Source: Mesorhabditis belari (taxonomy: Eukaryota > Nematoda > Chromadorea > Rhabditida > Rhabditidae). From it: a DNA stretch of 64,000 nucleotides. The position numbers were made by a program, and so were the translations under genes. Each line of letters starts with the position of its first letter. The stretch's first letter is position 1. The DNA is taken from the NCBI GenBank assembly GCA_958450365.1, contig CAUEEP010000902.1, forward strand, positions 806,001 through 870,000, in the 5' to 3' direction. Positions 32,736 to 44,474 of the stretch are shown piece by piece. The notes beneath the pieces were generated by a model, which did no database searches, had not been told where the DNA came from, and was given only the letters and a program-made list of their open reading frames with translations.

Positions 32736-33125
32736 CTCTAAAAACGAAAAAGTCAATAAAGAATCACCAAAAGTTAAAGTATTCAACGGACACGAGAAAA
32801 GCGAATGAAAAATTTTGCCTGACAGCAAGAAAATGCGCCAAAATAGCAAGAAACTTTAGTTCGTTGGCTGAATATCTTGAACATTGGTATATTTTTCTGA
32901 AGCTAGTTAAAAGATTTTAGTCAGTCAAGAAGGCATAATAGGTTCTCGCTTTCGTTATTTTTTTTCCTTTTTTGAAATTCTATGCGTTGCGGTCAGCGGG
33001 GCGTTCTTTCCAAAAAGGGTTGTGGTTATTCTCTCAGTATAGGTGCATTTTGGAATCGGCGCCAGCTTTTTCGTATTTTGAATGAAATTGCACTTGATTT
33101 CGTTTACTCATTTTCCAAATTTTAG
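32736..33125. promoter_or_regulatory. divergent promoter region between two operon-like runs
   Basis: About 390 bases separate the eIF4A3 start (minus) from the GatC start (plus). Both ATGs follow acceptor-like TTTTTAG/TTTTAG, so each transcript probably has an outron here. No other gene is visible. Confidence 0.55.
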
Positions 33126-33659
33126 ATGATCAACAGATTTCGTTGCAGATGTCTATTGAGAACGACGATACGAAAATTTGCCAGAAAAACTCCAATCGCA
33201 AACGACAAACTCTTGGTTCCTGATGTTCCCGAATCGAGTCACGTTGATGATATTGGAGAAGTGCCTTCATTTGACCACAAGTTGATCACCCATTTGGAAA
33301 GATTGTCGTTGATTCGATTTAGCAGTGAAGAAGCTGTCGCCAATTTACGAGAATCTATTCGAATTGCAAATCGGCTGAAACATATAGATGTGGAGGGTGT
33401 CCAACCGATGATAACTGTTTGGGACAACATGGAATGCCCGTTACGAGACGATGTGTTGAGTTGCGAATTGGAAAGAGATGAAGTCTTGGAAAACGCTGCG
33501 GAAACCATGGAGGATTATTTTGTGACACCACCCGGAAATATTCCATTGGGAGCCGAAAAGCCTTTGGACTTAAAGCTTATCAACGAATGGGATAAACTTG
33601 GCCAACCAAATCCACCAGATCCCCGTGGAAAATTAGAAGTGAAAACAAATAAAAAGTAA
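33126..33659 (+). CDS. GatC, mitochondrial Glu-tRNA(Gln) amidotransferase subunit C
   Basis: Single exon, 177 codons. The Arg-rich N-terminus (MINRFRCRCLLRTTIRKFAR) is a mitochondrial presequence. The GatC core follows: ITHLERLSLIRFSSEEAVAN, IRIANRLKHIDVEGVQPM. The Pro/Asp-rich C-terminal part (WDNMECPLRDDV, EDYFVTPPGNIP) matches the region that wraps GatA. The GatCAB complex turns mischarged Glu-tRNA(Gln) into Gln-tRNA(Gln) in mitochondria. TTTTAG ends right at the ATG. It is first in the plus-strand run, 151 bases before U2AF35. Confidence 0.88.
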   Translation: MINRFRCRCLLRTTIRKFARKTPIANDKLLVPDVPESSHVDDIGEVPSFDHKLITHLERLSLIRFSSEEAVANLRESIRIANRLKHIDVEGVQPMITVWDNMECPLRDDVLSCELERDEVLENAAETMEDYFVTPPGNIPLGAEKPLDLKLINEWDKLGQPNPPDPRGKLEVKTNKK

Positions 33660-33810
33660 TTGGTTCAGGTATCCACATTTGTACATTACATGAATGTGTA
33701 AAGAATGTGTAGGACTTTCGATTAGTATAGGAACTTTTGGTGTTTTTTTTTGGTTTTGTGATCTTCTTTTAATTTTGCAATTAAATTTTAATTGGTTTTT
33801 TGTTTAGTAA

Positions 33811-35059
33811 ATGTCCTATGTACACACAGAAGGCCTCTCCGGTGCTGAATACTTGGCTTCGATCTATGGAACTGAAAAGGATAAAGTCAATTGCTCCTTC
33901 TATTTCAAGGTAATGTTATTTATTTATTTTTTTTAGTTTGAAAATGTTTTCTAGATTGGTGCCTGTCGACACGGCGATAAATGCTCGCGAACACATCACG
34001 TCCCTCAATTTTCCCAGACAATCGTCTTAAAGAATTTTTACCACAATCCGGTTGTTGACATTCGGCAAGCAGATGCATTTGATAGTGGGTAAATCTGCGC
34101 ATTGGCTCAAGAATGAAAAGTTTAGAAGTGGGAAAAAGAAACAATCTGGAGCAGGATTACTTTGACGACTTTTATGAAGAAGTCTTTACGGAACTCGAAA
34201 ATAAGGTTTGTTAATTTGATTCCGTAAAGTGACAAAGGTATTTAGTATGGTGAAATTGAAGAAATGAACGTGTGTGAGAACATTGGGGAACATATGGTTG
34301 GGAATGTCTACATCAAATTCGTGAAAGAAGAAGACGCCGAGAAAGCCTCCAAAGATCTTAACGACAATAGATGGTGCTTTTAAAATTTATCTATGAAAAA
34401 ATATGTGTATGCTGAATTTAAAATTTTTGCTTTGAGGGCACTAAAAATAAAGCTAAAGTAGCAAAAGATGATGTCCACTTTTATTTTTCAGAGTTTAGAT
34501 TGGGTTGACTATCTTTCCCGCATAATCCTTGCATGCAATGTTTTAAGTGTAAGTCTTCGCTGCGACCCGCAGTAGTTAAATCGCGCAAGATAAAATTTGC
34601 AGAAGGTTTTACTCAACTTATTTCGTTTAGGTTCAACGGCGAGCCAATTTATGCTGAACTTTCCCCGGTGACTGATTTTCGAGAGGCTCGTTGTCGACAA
34701 CACGAAGTGATCATACGCTTTATTGTATTTTTTTATAAAAATTACTTTAGGTGACTTCTTGCGGAAAAGGTGGTTTTTGTAACTTCATGCATCTCAAAGC
34801 GATCAGTCCTCAGGTGGGAGCGAAATTGTATGGTCGACGAGGAAGGTGGAGAAGAATTCTCTAGACTGTTCATTTTTAAAATTTAGATTTGCTGATTCAG
34901 CGGGGCATTATCCTTCACGGCGAGAAAAGTTTGATCGAGAAAGTGGTGGTAGCCGACATGGACGGGACAGGGAAAGGTTTGGTGTCGGATTTTATAATGA
35001 GCATTTCTTATCTTAGGCGAAGAAGTCGGGAGAGAGACGATCGTCGTTCTCGTTATTGA
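33811..35059 (+). CDS. uaf-2: U2AF35, small subunit of splicing factor U2AF
   Basis: Recognises the AG of 3' splice sites. Eight exons, in phase. It opens with a zinc finger, [20 protein letters not shown], then VLKNFYHNPVVDIRQADAF. The UHM-type RRM has DYFDDFYEEVFTELE, EEMNVCENIGEHMVGNVY and FREARCRQHEV, and the second zinc finger is GGFCNFMHLKAIS. A short RS/Gly-Arg tail ends REKFDRESGGSR...RRSRERDDRRSRY. The donor after exon 2 is GATA|GTGGGT, which restores DKVGKRN. In C. elegans uaf-2 shares an operon with the RRM-cyclophilin gene, and the same neighbour follows here after 169 bases. ATG follows TGTTTAG. Confidence 0.96.
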
Positions 35060-35228
35060 TTGCCAACTAATATTTTTTATTTTTATTGATGATTACATAA
35101 ATATGTCGGAAAACTTGTAAAATGTTGCTCCTTGGCTTTAAGCCAGTTTTTTATTTGAAAGTTTGATATTTGTCACGTATAAAGTGCTTCTGTTAAAGCC
35201 CATCAACCAACCTTCATATTTAGGGTTA

Positions 35229-36590
35229 ATGTCACTCGTTTCGAATTTTCCACATAATAAAAAGAGGACACTTTATGTGGGCGGTTTCAGCGAAGAGGTC
35301 ACCGAAAAGGTAAGCTAAGTAACTTAAAAAATTCCATTCTTTTGTATCGTTAACTTGTATAGATATTGATGGGCGCTTTTATCCCGTTCGGTGAAATTGT
35401 TGCCATCTCGATTCCCATGGACTATGAAACGGGTAAGTAATGCTGATTTTATGGGGGAACAAAAGCTAAAATTTCTAGGAACCCATCGAGGATTTGGATT
35501 TGTGGAATTCGAATTAGCTGAAGATGCGGCGGCAGCAATTGACAACATGAATGAGAGTGAGCTTTTTGGAAGGACAATTCGATGTAACTTCGCGAGGTTA
35601 GCATTTATAGTTTGTCGATTTTACCCATGGGAAAGGCAAGGTTATAATTGTGATTTCAGACCACCGAAAGCCAGTGAACGATCAACAAGACCCGTTTGGG
35701 CAGATGATGAATGGCTTCGAAAATATGGACAAGGAGGAGGTTAAAAGGTTTTATTGTTTAAAAGCTAGTTTGTTGTAGGAGAAGAAGCAGCAGCAGAGTC
35801 TGCGGGTGCCGGTGGATCGACTAGTGTTTCTGTGGCTCCGACTTTCAAATTACCACGTGTTTATTTGGGAATCAAAATTGGAATCAGGTTGGATTGGTTT
35901 TTAAATTGCATATCTAATCTGGGGATTTAGATTTATTGGACGCATTGTTATTGAATTGAGGAGTGATGTGGTGCCGAGAACCGCTGAAAATTTCCGGTGT
36001 TTGTGCACAGGCGAGAGAGGATATGGATTTGAAGGTAAAATATTAGTGATTTAAAAAATATTCTGATCTTAGGATCCTCTTTTCACCGAATAATTCCAAA
36101 GTTCATGATACAAGGAGGAGACTTTACCAAAGGAGATGGAACTGGTGGAAAATCGATTTATGGATCAAAATTCCCCGACGAGAACTTTGTGGTATACCTT
36201 AACAAGTTAGAAGAACGTGTTCTGTGATTTAGCTAAAACACACAATGCCTGGAACCGTGTCAATGGCTAATTGCGGAAAAGATACGAATGGATCACAGTT
36301 CTTTATCTGCACAGAAAAGACGGATTGGTTGGATAACAAGCACGTTGTTTTTGGATACGTCATTGAGGGAATGAATATTGTTCGTCAGGTGAACTCAAGC
36401 GTTTTATGCATATTTACATATTAAAATTCAGATTGAGCAACAAGGGAGCCCTACCGGTAAACCAAACATGTCCGTAAAAGTTGTTGAATGTGGCGAAATC
36501 AAGTCTGGAGTTGCCGAGCCGACAAAACCTGCACAAGAAGAAGCTGCGGCAGCACCAGTTGCTAACGAAAAGCAAACGATGGAAGCTTAA
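35229..36590 (+). CDS. cyn-13: RRM-containing cyclophilin (PPIE/CYN-13 type)
   Basis: Spliceosomal peptidyl-prolyl isomerase. Nine exons give an N-terminal RRM: RNP2 LYVGGF, RNP1 GFGFVEF, then [17 protein letters not shown] linker has [14 protein letters not shown]. The cyclophilin domain is intact: [76 protein letters not shown]. These keep the catalytic Arg, Phe, Gln, Trp and His. An Ala/Glu-rich C-terminal extension beyond the fold ends TMEA. It lies 169 bases after U2AF35 and 167 before SF1, with an acceptor-like TATTTAG upstream of the ATG, as in the C. elegans operon. Confidence 0.95.
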
Positions 36591-36757
36591 TATTGTTTTT
36601 TTAATGTTACCTAATTTGAAATCACATTTTATAATAGCTTTGTTTATTTTGTGATGAATAAAATGTTGCACAAGGTTTTATTGTTTGTGGTTTGGCTTTA
36701 TCCAATAAGTTCTTTTATGACGTCAGTTGTACCCGAATTTTCATTATTTTGTTCAAG

Positions 36758-39700
36758 ATGGGGAAAACCGGCGGGAATATGGAGCCAATGCCCTTTGTGC
36801 GCAAATTCGGAAGTGCAGCCGCTACCGAAGGCGATCCGAACGAGCAAGATGATGGACCTGTGACAGCAGCTCCACCACGTGAGTTTCAAGTTTTTTTTAT
36901 CGCATTACCTCTTCATTTGCTTTAGCAAATATGGATGAGAGTTCATCACGAAGAGAACGTAAGAAGGATCGAAAAAGAAGCCGTAGTCGAGAAAAGAAAG
37001 AGAAACGATCAAAGCGTAGTCGCTCACGGTAGTTTTGAAATTTTTTGTTTGAAAAATTCACTGTGCAGATCTCGTGACCGTCGTTCGCGTTCACGTGAAC
37101 GAAAACGCTCTCGTTCACGCGATAGGAGGGATCGGCGACGATCGTCGCAGTCACCAACGGATCTAAAGCCAGATATCAAGCCGGATTTCAAAGCATCGAC
37201 GCCACCACCTTCACAAATGCCAATTATCAATCCACTTGTTCGAGAAGATTTGTGTAGGTCACACTTTTTGTTAAGTTTTTACCTTCTGTTTAGTGGAGGA
37301 AGCCGCTGAAAAACCTGAACTGGCCGTTGCTCTTATTCGGCCTGCACGAGAACGCAAATCACGATGGTCAACTCAGAAAAGCTTTGTCCCAGGAATGCCA
37401 ACAATCTTGCCAGCCAATCTAACGGATGAGCAACGGGAAGCCTACTTGCGTGAGTATTGAATTTTATCGGGTCATCTTAAATAGTACCGGGTAAGTAATA
37501 AGTTCTGGAAATCGATTTGCAGTCAGGTTAGTTTCATTTTTTCATTTGTCTAGTTTCCTTAAATCTTTACTAATGTATGGCGGAGTGATCCGCCTCATAT
37601 TACAGTTCAACTCGACGTCGAAGAAGCAACTCGAAAATTACGGCTTGGAGACTTTGGCGATCCAAATAATAGGTGCGATTTAAGAAGAAAGGACAAGTTT
37701 TTTTTTCAATATTTTAAATGGCGATATTAATATTGAATCCAAAAAATTTTTCGATGCACAAATTTGGCGCTCATTTGCTGGTCAAAATTCATTTTAGATC
37801 GAATGCAGTTGCGGCTCAATAAAGTGTCGATTTTCCGACAATTCCTTAATCATAATCCATTTTTACAGCGCAGGTTTACTCGACGATTTGTTGAACAGCT
37901 GAAACGTGGTTACGCCCGTTTGAAAACTAATAAAACTTTTAGCCAATGTAATCCATTTTAGCATTTAGAGCCTTCAGTGCCGTTGAACATGTGCAAAAAA
38001 ATATTATAGATACCAAAGAAGACTTATTGAAATTTGAGATAGAAGTTCGATTTTTTTTGTGTTGATTTTCCATCCTTTACTTCCTAAATAATGAAATCGA
38101 AGCTTAAACGAAATCGAACTTCAATCTCCTGGAAAAATATGTTTTATGCTATTTTCAATTTAGGAGTCCATCTCCCGAACCGATCTATGATTCAAATGGA
38201 AAGCGGTTGAATACTCGAGATGTGCGTAAGCGTCAAGAAGTTGAGATCTTCCGTCACACAAAAATTCAACGCTTGCTTCAAATCAATCCCAACTACAAAC
38301 CACCAGCCGATTATAGGTGAGCCCGTTGTTGGCTCTATTTTCTATTACTCGTATTTAGGGCGCCTAACATTCGACTAAACGACCGTGTATGGATTCCACA
38401 AGATGAAAATCCACATGTAAACTTTCGAGTTTAAATTGTATTCAAATCACTTTTTAGATCAACTTTGTTGGCCTTCTGATTGGTCCACGTGGAAGTACAC
38501 TCAAAACGCTCGAAGCTGAGACTGGTTGTAAAATTATCATCAGGTAAACTCGAAATAGTGACGTGAAGTTGAATGATTTTTAGAGGAAAAGGATCAATCA
38601 AAGAGGGCAAGCTGGCTGGTCGCATGGGGCCTCTTCCTGGCGAAAATGAACCATTACACGCTTATGTCACTGGAAACGATTTGAACTTAATTAAAGGCGC
38701 TTGTGAAAGGGTTTGCTTTTTAGTGATTCGTTTTCATTAATAAATGGTAGATTCGTTCAATTATTGAAGAAGCAATTATGGGAGGACCAATTGGTGGACC
38801 AAACGATCTCCGCGCCCTTCAACTTCGTGAGCTTGCAATGATGAATGGCACGTTCCGACCTGAAGATTTTCTTGGAGGCAATAGGTATGGGATTCATAGA
38901 ATGAGTTTCATGTAACTAACCTTGTATTCAGATGCTCTAATTGTGGATCGGAAGAGCACAAAACTTGGGAATGTCCTAATGCTCCCAACATGACAGCAAA
39001 AATTGTGTGTACTGCTTGTGGAAGTGAGTTTATTGTTTTGGAATAGATTATAAAGCATTATTAATCCATTAGGTGCTGGCCACTTGACTCGTGATTGTCG
39101 AAATCCTCGTCCTGGCTGGGAAACTGCAGCTGGTGCGGCTGCTGGAATGGATGATGAGTAAGGAAAAAATATTGAAAGACAAGTAAGGGTTTCATTTAGA
39201 TATTCTGCATTGATGGCTGAGCTGGAGGGTGGTCAAGGAGGGGCAAATGGAGATGCTGCACGTGGAGCCACAGCTGCTCGCGCTGTAAGTTTTCTTTTCT
39301 TTATTCTGAAAGTACGTATACATTTAGCGAGGTACTGCTACACGAGGTGTGTTTAATCGACCCGGATTGAGTTATCAAGGCCCTGGACGTGGAGGTTTCG
39401 GAGGTACGGATACGAATATCAAATTGCTAATCTAACTTACTTTTTAGGTGGATTTATGCCACCTCCTGGCGGATTTCCTCCACCTCATGGGGGTTTTCCA
39501 CCGCCATTCTTCCCACCTCCTGGTGGTGATATGGGTTACAATTCATTTGCATCAATGGGAGGCCCACCACCTCCACCACCACCAAGTGGCGCTGGAGCAG
39601 ATTTTGCACCGAATGTTGTCAGTATTTTTTAAAAAACATAAAAATTATAGAATTTTAAAAGTAGCAATAAATAATGGCAATTCGTTTACGCAGAAGGTAA

Positions 39701-39975
39701 AACTATTTTTAGGTTTCGTCCCGTGATCGTGGCTACTATGGAGGAGGTGGCGGTTATGGCTATGGGGGTTTGTGTTTTGCTTACTTAATTTCTTGTACGC
39801 CAAATGTTGAAGAGAATCAATCAATTTAGGTCACTCGCATCCGCTCCCAGTTCCACCCCCTCCACCACCAGCTGGAGTATCAGCTTTCGCACCGCCACCG
39901 CCGCCGCCACCAGTCCCTCAACCGGATCTGTCGTCGTTGCTCAAATCGGCTCCACCTCCGCCACCACCACAATAA
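36758..39975 (+). CDS. sfa-1: SF1/BBP branchpoint-binding protein with N-terminal RS domain
   Basis: Binds the intron branch site. About 14 exons. An N-terminal RS domain (RSRSREKKEKRSKRSRSR and more) is a known feature of Drosophila and Caenorhabditis SF1. Next come the U2AF65-binding KSRW and helix-hairpin region (RKSRWSTQKSF, LTDEQREAYL). The SF1 spacer SPSPEPIYDSNGKRLNTR follows, then the KH-QUA2 domain: NFVGLLIGPRGSTLKTLE, GCKIIIRGKGSIKEGK, EPLHAYVTG. Two zinc knuckles (CSNCGSEEHKTWECP; CTACGGAGHLTRDC) precede a long Pro/Gly-rich tail. Stop TAA is at 39973-39975. Its place after the RRM-cyclophilin agrees with an operon of 3' splice-site factors. Confidence 0.95.
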
Positions 39976-40545
39976 GGAAAAATAACACAATTGCTGATTA
40001 TATTGACCCTTTCTGCTGGTTGTGTTGTTTTTAATTTAAACGTCGGTTAAAGCTACTTGTTATAAAATTATTGCGGTTTTTTATGTGATCTGGTTACTCA
40101 GATGATTTCAACTTTTGGTTATGGCTATGAGTTATCTAATAAATTATTTTTACGAAAGTTTCCGAAGAGGGCACTGGTGCTTCCCACTGAGTCACTGCTT
40201 TCTGCTTATCAAATTTTTAAAAGTTTCAAAAAGTGCGGGAGTGAAGCCACTAGATCGACGGGTAAAAATATTTTTGAGATAATTTTTTCCCATAACTTTC
40301 GGCATGTTATGGTGGTCGTCGTTTACGGAGCTGTTTTCAGGAGGACTAACTTACTATTAGCTCTCGTATGAGGGAGTATAATGAATACTCAGCGATTTGA
40401 ATGGTATTGGCGAAACTTTGTGTTCTACATTAGCGACGTGGATGTAAGTTATCAACGTCAGCGTTTGTAAACGATCTTTAGTTAGTGCAAAATATGCGCA
40501 GATTTTCCAAACAAGGAAGAAAGAAAGCTTTACTTGGTGGGTAAA
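39976..40545 (+). other. unresolved small gene or 5' exons between SF1 and KIAA2013
   Basis: ATG at 40102 directly follows TTACTCAG, a good acceptor, 126 bases after the SF1 stop, as for an operon member. It opens MISTFGYGYELSNKLFLRKF, which looks like a mitochondrial presequence. I could not find a phase-consistent continuation into the later short frames (MNTQRFEWYWRNFVFYISDV from 40381; a donor at 40444). It may be a small gene or alternative 5' exons of the next one. Confidence 0.35.
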
Positions 40546-43059
40546 ATGAATACGATCACAAACATACAGAATCGTTTAGGGGCTATTGCTATTCTTTTCA
40601 TTCTCTACTGCTTGTACCCGGGCTCTCGATCACCACAAGTTACGCAAAGCGTCTGCTTGAAGGAACGCTTGCAAAATTATGTTAATCGAGAAAAAGTAGG
40701 CGTTCCTCCTGTAAAACTTACCCAATCAATTCAGGACTACTCTGTTGGGCTAAATGATTTTGCCGTTAAATTCGCGGGCAACGGCTATGTGGCAGTTGGA
40801 GTTGAGAACGAGCTGTATTTTCGGTAGATTCTTTTTAAATTCCTAATTTATAGTTGGACTTTTGATAAATTTGAATTTTAGTGAGCCGGGTTCACGAGTT
40901 TTATCCCTGAGTTCTTCCTTTTCTCCATTGGTGAACATTGAATTGCCCGAGTCATGGTCGAAGAAAAGTGCCGAGGTAAAAGTTGATAACTTGGCGCTAA
41001 TACAAAACGTTTAGATTACGGATTTCGAAAAAGGTGAATGGAGGAGGATACATTGTTACGACATTGTGAGTTTTTATAGTTGTTTTTTTGAAAAATAGTT
41101 ACAATTTTAGGGGAATGACTGTGCTTGTATCGAGGAAAGGATCTACGCACATGCAACAAGGCCGAGCCTTGTTGTACAGGACATCCAAATTGTAAATCCA
41201 ACAGTAGGTCACCACCGCTAACAATTTGAAATTTATTTTCATTGTAGAATAACGCTCTACAAGTCAAATTCTCACGACCTAACTCGGATAAATGGACCAA
41301 TAAGTAAGTTTTACAATTGTTTTGATAATCAGTTCCTTAAGTGAGCCTACACAATCCACGGTTACAACGGCCCAACTGAGAAACATAACTTTAAACGGGA
41401 ACATAGTTCAACTTGGTGTAATTTGTTCGACAGTTCCTGATAGCCTGACCATTCTTCAGAAAAGGTAACACCTTCTCATTAAGAATCAAAAACTGTTTTA
41501 GAGAAGAGAAATTTTCATTCATTTGCTCTGCTGAACAACAAGTTACTGAAAGCCAGCAACCGGATGCATCAAGTAGTTGTTTTTCACAAAATCTCAATCA
41601 TTTCATTAAATTCTAGGCAAGGTTTCTTTGGAAGCGGTTAAGGCTTTTCAAAAAGCCCGTCAGATTTCCAGCAGTGTTTTGGAGAAAGAGCACGAGACAG
41701 CTTGGAAAGAGGTAATTATATTTCATAATGCTACAAATCAGTATATTTAGCTTCAATCTACAACTTTCTACTTGTCAACTTCAAAAGCGCCTGATGTTTT
41801 GAACGGAATCCACATCAATTCGACAAGATATGCTTTACTTAGTCAAGTTGAGGCTAAAGGATTGTTGTCGGAAGAGTCGTATGAAGATAAACAAGTATGT
41901 CATTAACTGTAATAAAGATTCTTAGCTTAACTTGAACAATGTTTGCAAAATATTTATTTTAGACTGCAGATCGTTTGCTTGGTCAGCTAGGAAAGTGCTA
42001 CACCGGTCACTCAAATTTGCTTTACCCTTCAAAATTGTGGGAATCGTTGAAGAGTTCAGCTGGCATTCAACAAGTGACAGGTTTACGTTTGTTTTACTAT
42101 CTTTGATAAAGGTATTTTAGACCTTTGGCTTCTCACACTAGAAAAGAAAGGTTGCGGCGATCTTTTGAAAAGCGGTGCACGAGGTGTCTCGAAGGTTATT
42201 TAAATTTGTTATATAATTATTTTTTTTCAAATTTAGGCATTCGTTTTATCATTATTGGCGGCTACTTTTGATCAGAATCACCTTGAAGTTGGAATTGATC
42301 CCGCTGATTTGCATCGGCAGATGAGAGTTTGTTTTCTGCTGATACTTTTCAAAAACTTCAATTTTAGGCTTTCCGTTTGCCTATGCCTGGAGCAACAAAA
42401 GCTTTGGTAGATGTGAATCTTCATTTAGACGAGGAGAACGTGAATTACATGCTGGTTAGTAAATTTTATAAGATCAATCACCGCAGTAATCAGGTTTCGT
42501 CAACTGATCAACTTTTTGCATGCCCAGCTGGATGCCAAGATGATCCCGTCACGTTAAGCGCAAGACCGATAAAGTTGCCTGTAAAAGTAAGCAAAAAAAT
42601 TTTAATTTTAATGTTTATTTCATTTTTAGGTTACAAAACCACTCACGTCGATCCTTTACGTGGCGACAAGTAGACGACACCTTCTACAGCTTCGTTCGGC
42701 GATCCATGTTTCAGAAGTTGTTCATGCACCCGCGCATGAGAACGAAGTATATTACTTTTGTTTGACTTGTAGCCCGCTTACTTTAGGTTATTGCACTACA
42801 TGAGCACGGCCATCGTCTCGGTGGATTACCAACATCATTTTGGATTTTCCTCGGAGCCATCCTCATCGCTTTCCATGTCTTCCTTGTAAAGGTGAGAAGC
42901 TTTTAGCTGTGGTGCTAAATTAGAAGAAATACTTACAAAAGAACACACTCGACTAATAATCGTTTTCTTTAGTTGCTATGGACAGAATGGCGCAAGGGTG
43001 ACACGACACCGTATAACCCATACCTTCGTTACAGATATCAGTCCCAAAGAAATCATTAA
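40546..43059 (+). CDS. KIAA2013 homologue, membrane protein of unknown function
   Basis: Multi-exon gene for a predicted ER-type membrane protein. A signal anchor near the start ([17 protein letters not shown]) leads to a large lumenal part. Diagnostic blocks shared with human KIAA2013 are [18 protein letters not shown], a following [35 protein letters not shown] and [20 protein letters not shown]-terminal TM helix ([20 protein letters not shown]) and short cytoplasmic tail end the protein, stop TAA at 43057-43059. The vertebrate protein has no assigned biochemical role that I know of. I placed the start at 40546; upstream in-frame sequence could extend it through an exon at 40381. Confidence 0.85.
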
Positions 43060-43547
43060 CCTTTTGTGCGTTCTTTAAAATGGTTCATGGCTTTATTTTT
43101 AGCAAAAATTTTGTTATTACCTTTTTCACTTATTTTCCAGTCATAAAAACGCTTTGTGTGTAAGTAATAGTGCCAACATCTCTTGCAATCGGTTTCCCTG
43201 CCTTATAGCTGAAATCCCCTTTTTGATCATCTCACTTCGTGCTGTGATACAGATATTTTTTTGTAAAACACAAATTTGCACATACGTATGCTATTTATTG
43301 TTTGCAAATCATGAAATAAACACTGTCCGGGTTGTGTTCATTGGCAAAGAAACGAAAAGTTGACCAGACTATATTTATCTCGATTAGAGTCTACATTTAA
43401 ATACTGTCTGGAAAAATATGTTATTTCTTACAATTAATCCAGATCAGGGGAGAAAATCTACCTAATTGTACCGAATTCTTAATCATTTGGGTTGATCTTT
43501 TCTTTTTGCCACTACCTAGGCAGTTTTATTTTGGACTATTTAGAAAT
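43060..43547. other. spacer between KIAA2013 homologue and MED22
   Basis: No coding signal accepted. AT-rich, with an AATAAAC motif at about 43314. The sequence ends in GGACTATTTAG just before the MED22 ATG. It is longer than the other spacers of the run, so MED22 may have its own promoter. Confidence 0.5.
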
Positions 43548-44334
43548 ATGCAAAAAGAGTACAAGGGAACGAGCCGTACCGTTGCCACAAAGGCCCTGAT
43601 TATTGAGGTTTCATTTTGACGGTTCAATACACTTTATCTCATTTGTCAAGGAATTTAAACGACGACTCCGTGACAACACCACTTCGCTAAATAACAATTT
43701 TCAGAACATCATCAAGTTGGCGTGTTTTTCGCATTATTTTAGTAAAATGTTTGTTTAGCGCTTCCAAGGTAAATAATGACGATAAAGCTCACTACAATCC
43801 GGCTGGACGGATGACCGAATTTGCGACAACAAGAGCTGAAATGCTTGCTCGAGCCGCACTTATTATTCGGTAAATCTTTTGTGACTTTGCCATCCCAAGC
43901 ATCGGAGGCCTTGTTTGTATAGTTTTGCAAAAATCTCAGCGTAAAATTGAGCAACAAACAATTGGAACATGTTTTCACTATCCCGATTTGCAGACTTTTC
44001 AAATTTCAACTGCATTTTTTAGAGCCTGTGATGAGCTGCATAAATTGACGACTGACATCAAGGAGTTCATGTGGGTTTGTTGGGGCATGCTTACTATTAG
44101 CAAGATCACTTTCTTTTTAGGATGTTGCACGATGTCGAACATCGGTCTAGAAACATTCAACAACAGGAGAGAATAGCTGCGGTTGGAATTTTTAGAATTT
44201 TTTTAAAAATATTTGCGCTTTAGGAGGATTTTCGACAACAAATCCAGAAACACAGTGAATTGCGGACGGATCTCGTCAGTTTGTGCCAGGATATCGACAA
44301 AGAACTACTTGATAATTTCTGTTTGAAAGATTGA
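43548..44334 (+). CDS. Mediator subunit MED22
   Basis: Head-module subunit of the Mediator coactivator of RNA polymerase II. The start at 43548 follows TATTTAG. Exons spliced with 40-50-base introns read EFKRRLRDNTTSLNNNFQNI, NASKVNNDDKAHYNPAGRM and TEFATTRAEMLARAALIIR. These match the family's N-terminal coiled helix. Then come ACDELHKLTTDIKEFM, LHDVEHRSRNIQQQE and a last helix ending KELLDNFCLKD. Phase is kept across the intron from 43695 that ends TGTTTAG. Size is normal for a nematode MED22 (short, without the vertebrate tail). It lies 140 bases before the methionyl-tRNA synthetase. Confidence 0.85.
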
Positions 44335-44474
44335 TCTGTGGTTGATGTTCTTTTTCCCTGATCTCATTTCATTTTTATCTTTATAATTTTTTGACTTTGA
44401 ATAAAGAAGTAGTTACAGGTAATCTCGCTTTGGGTCTACGCTTTTTGTTGGTTCAACATCTTTCAATAATTGAA

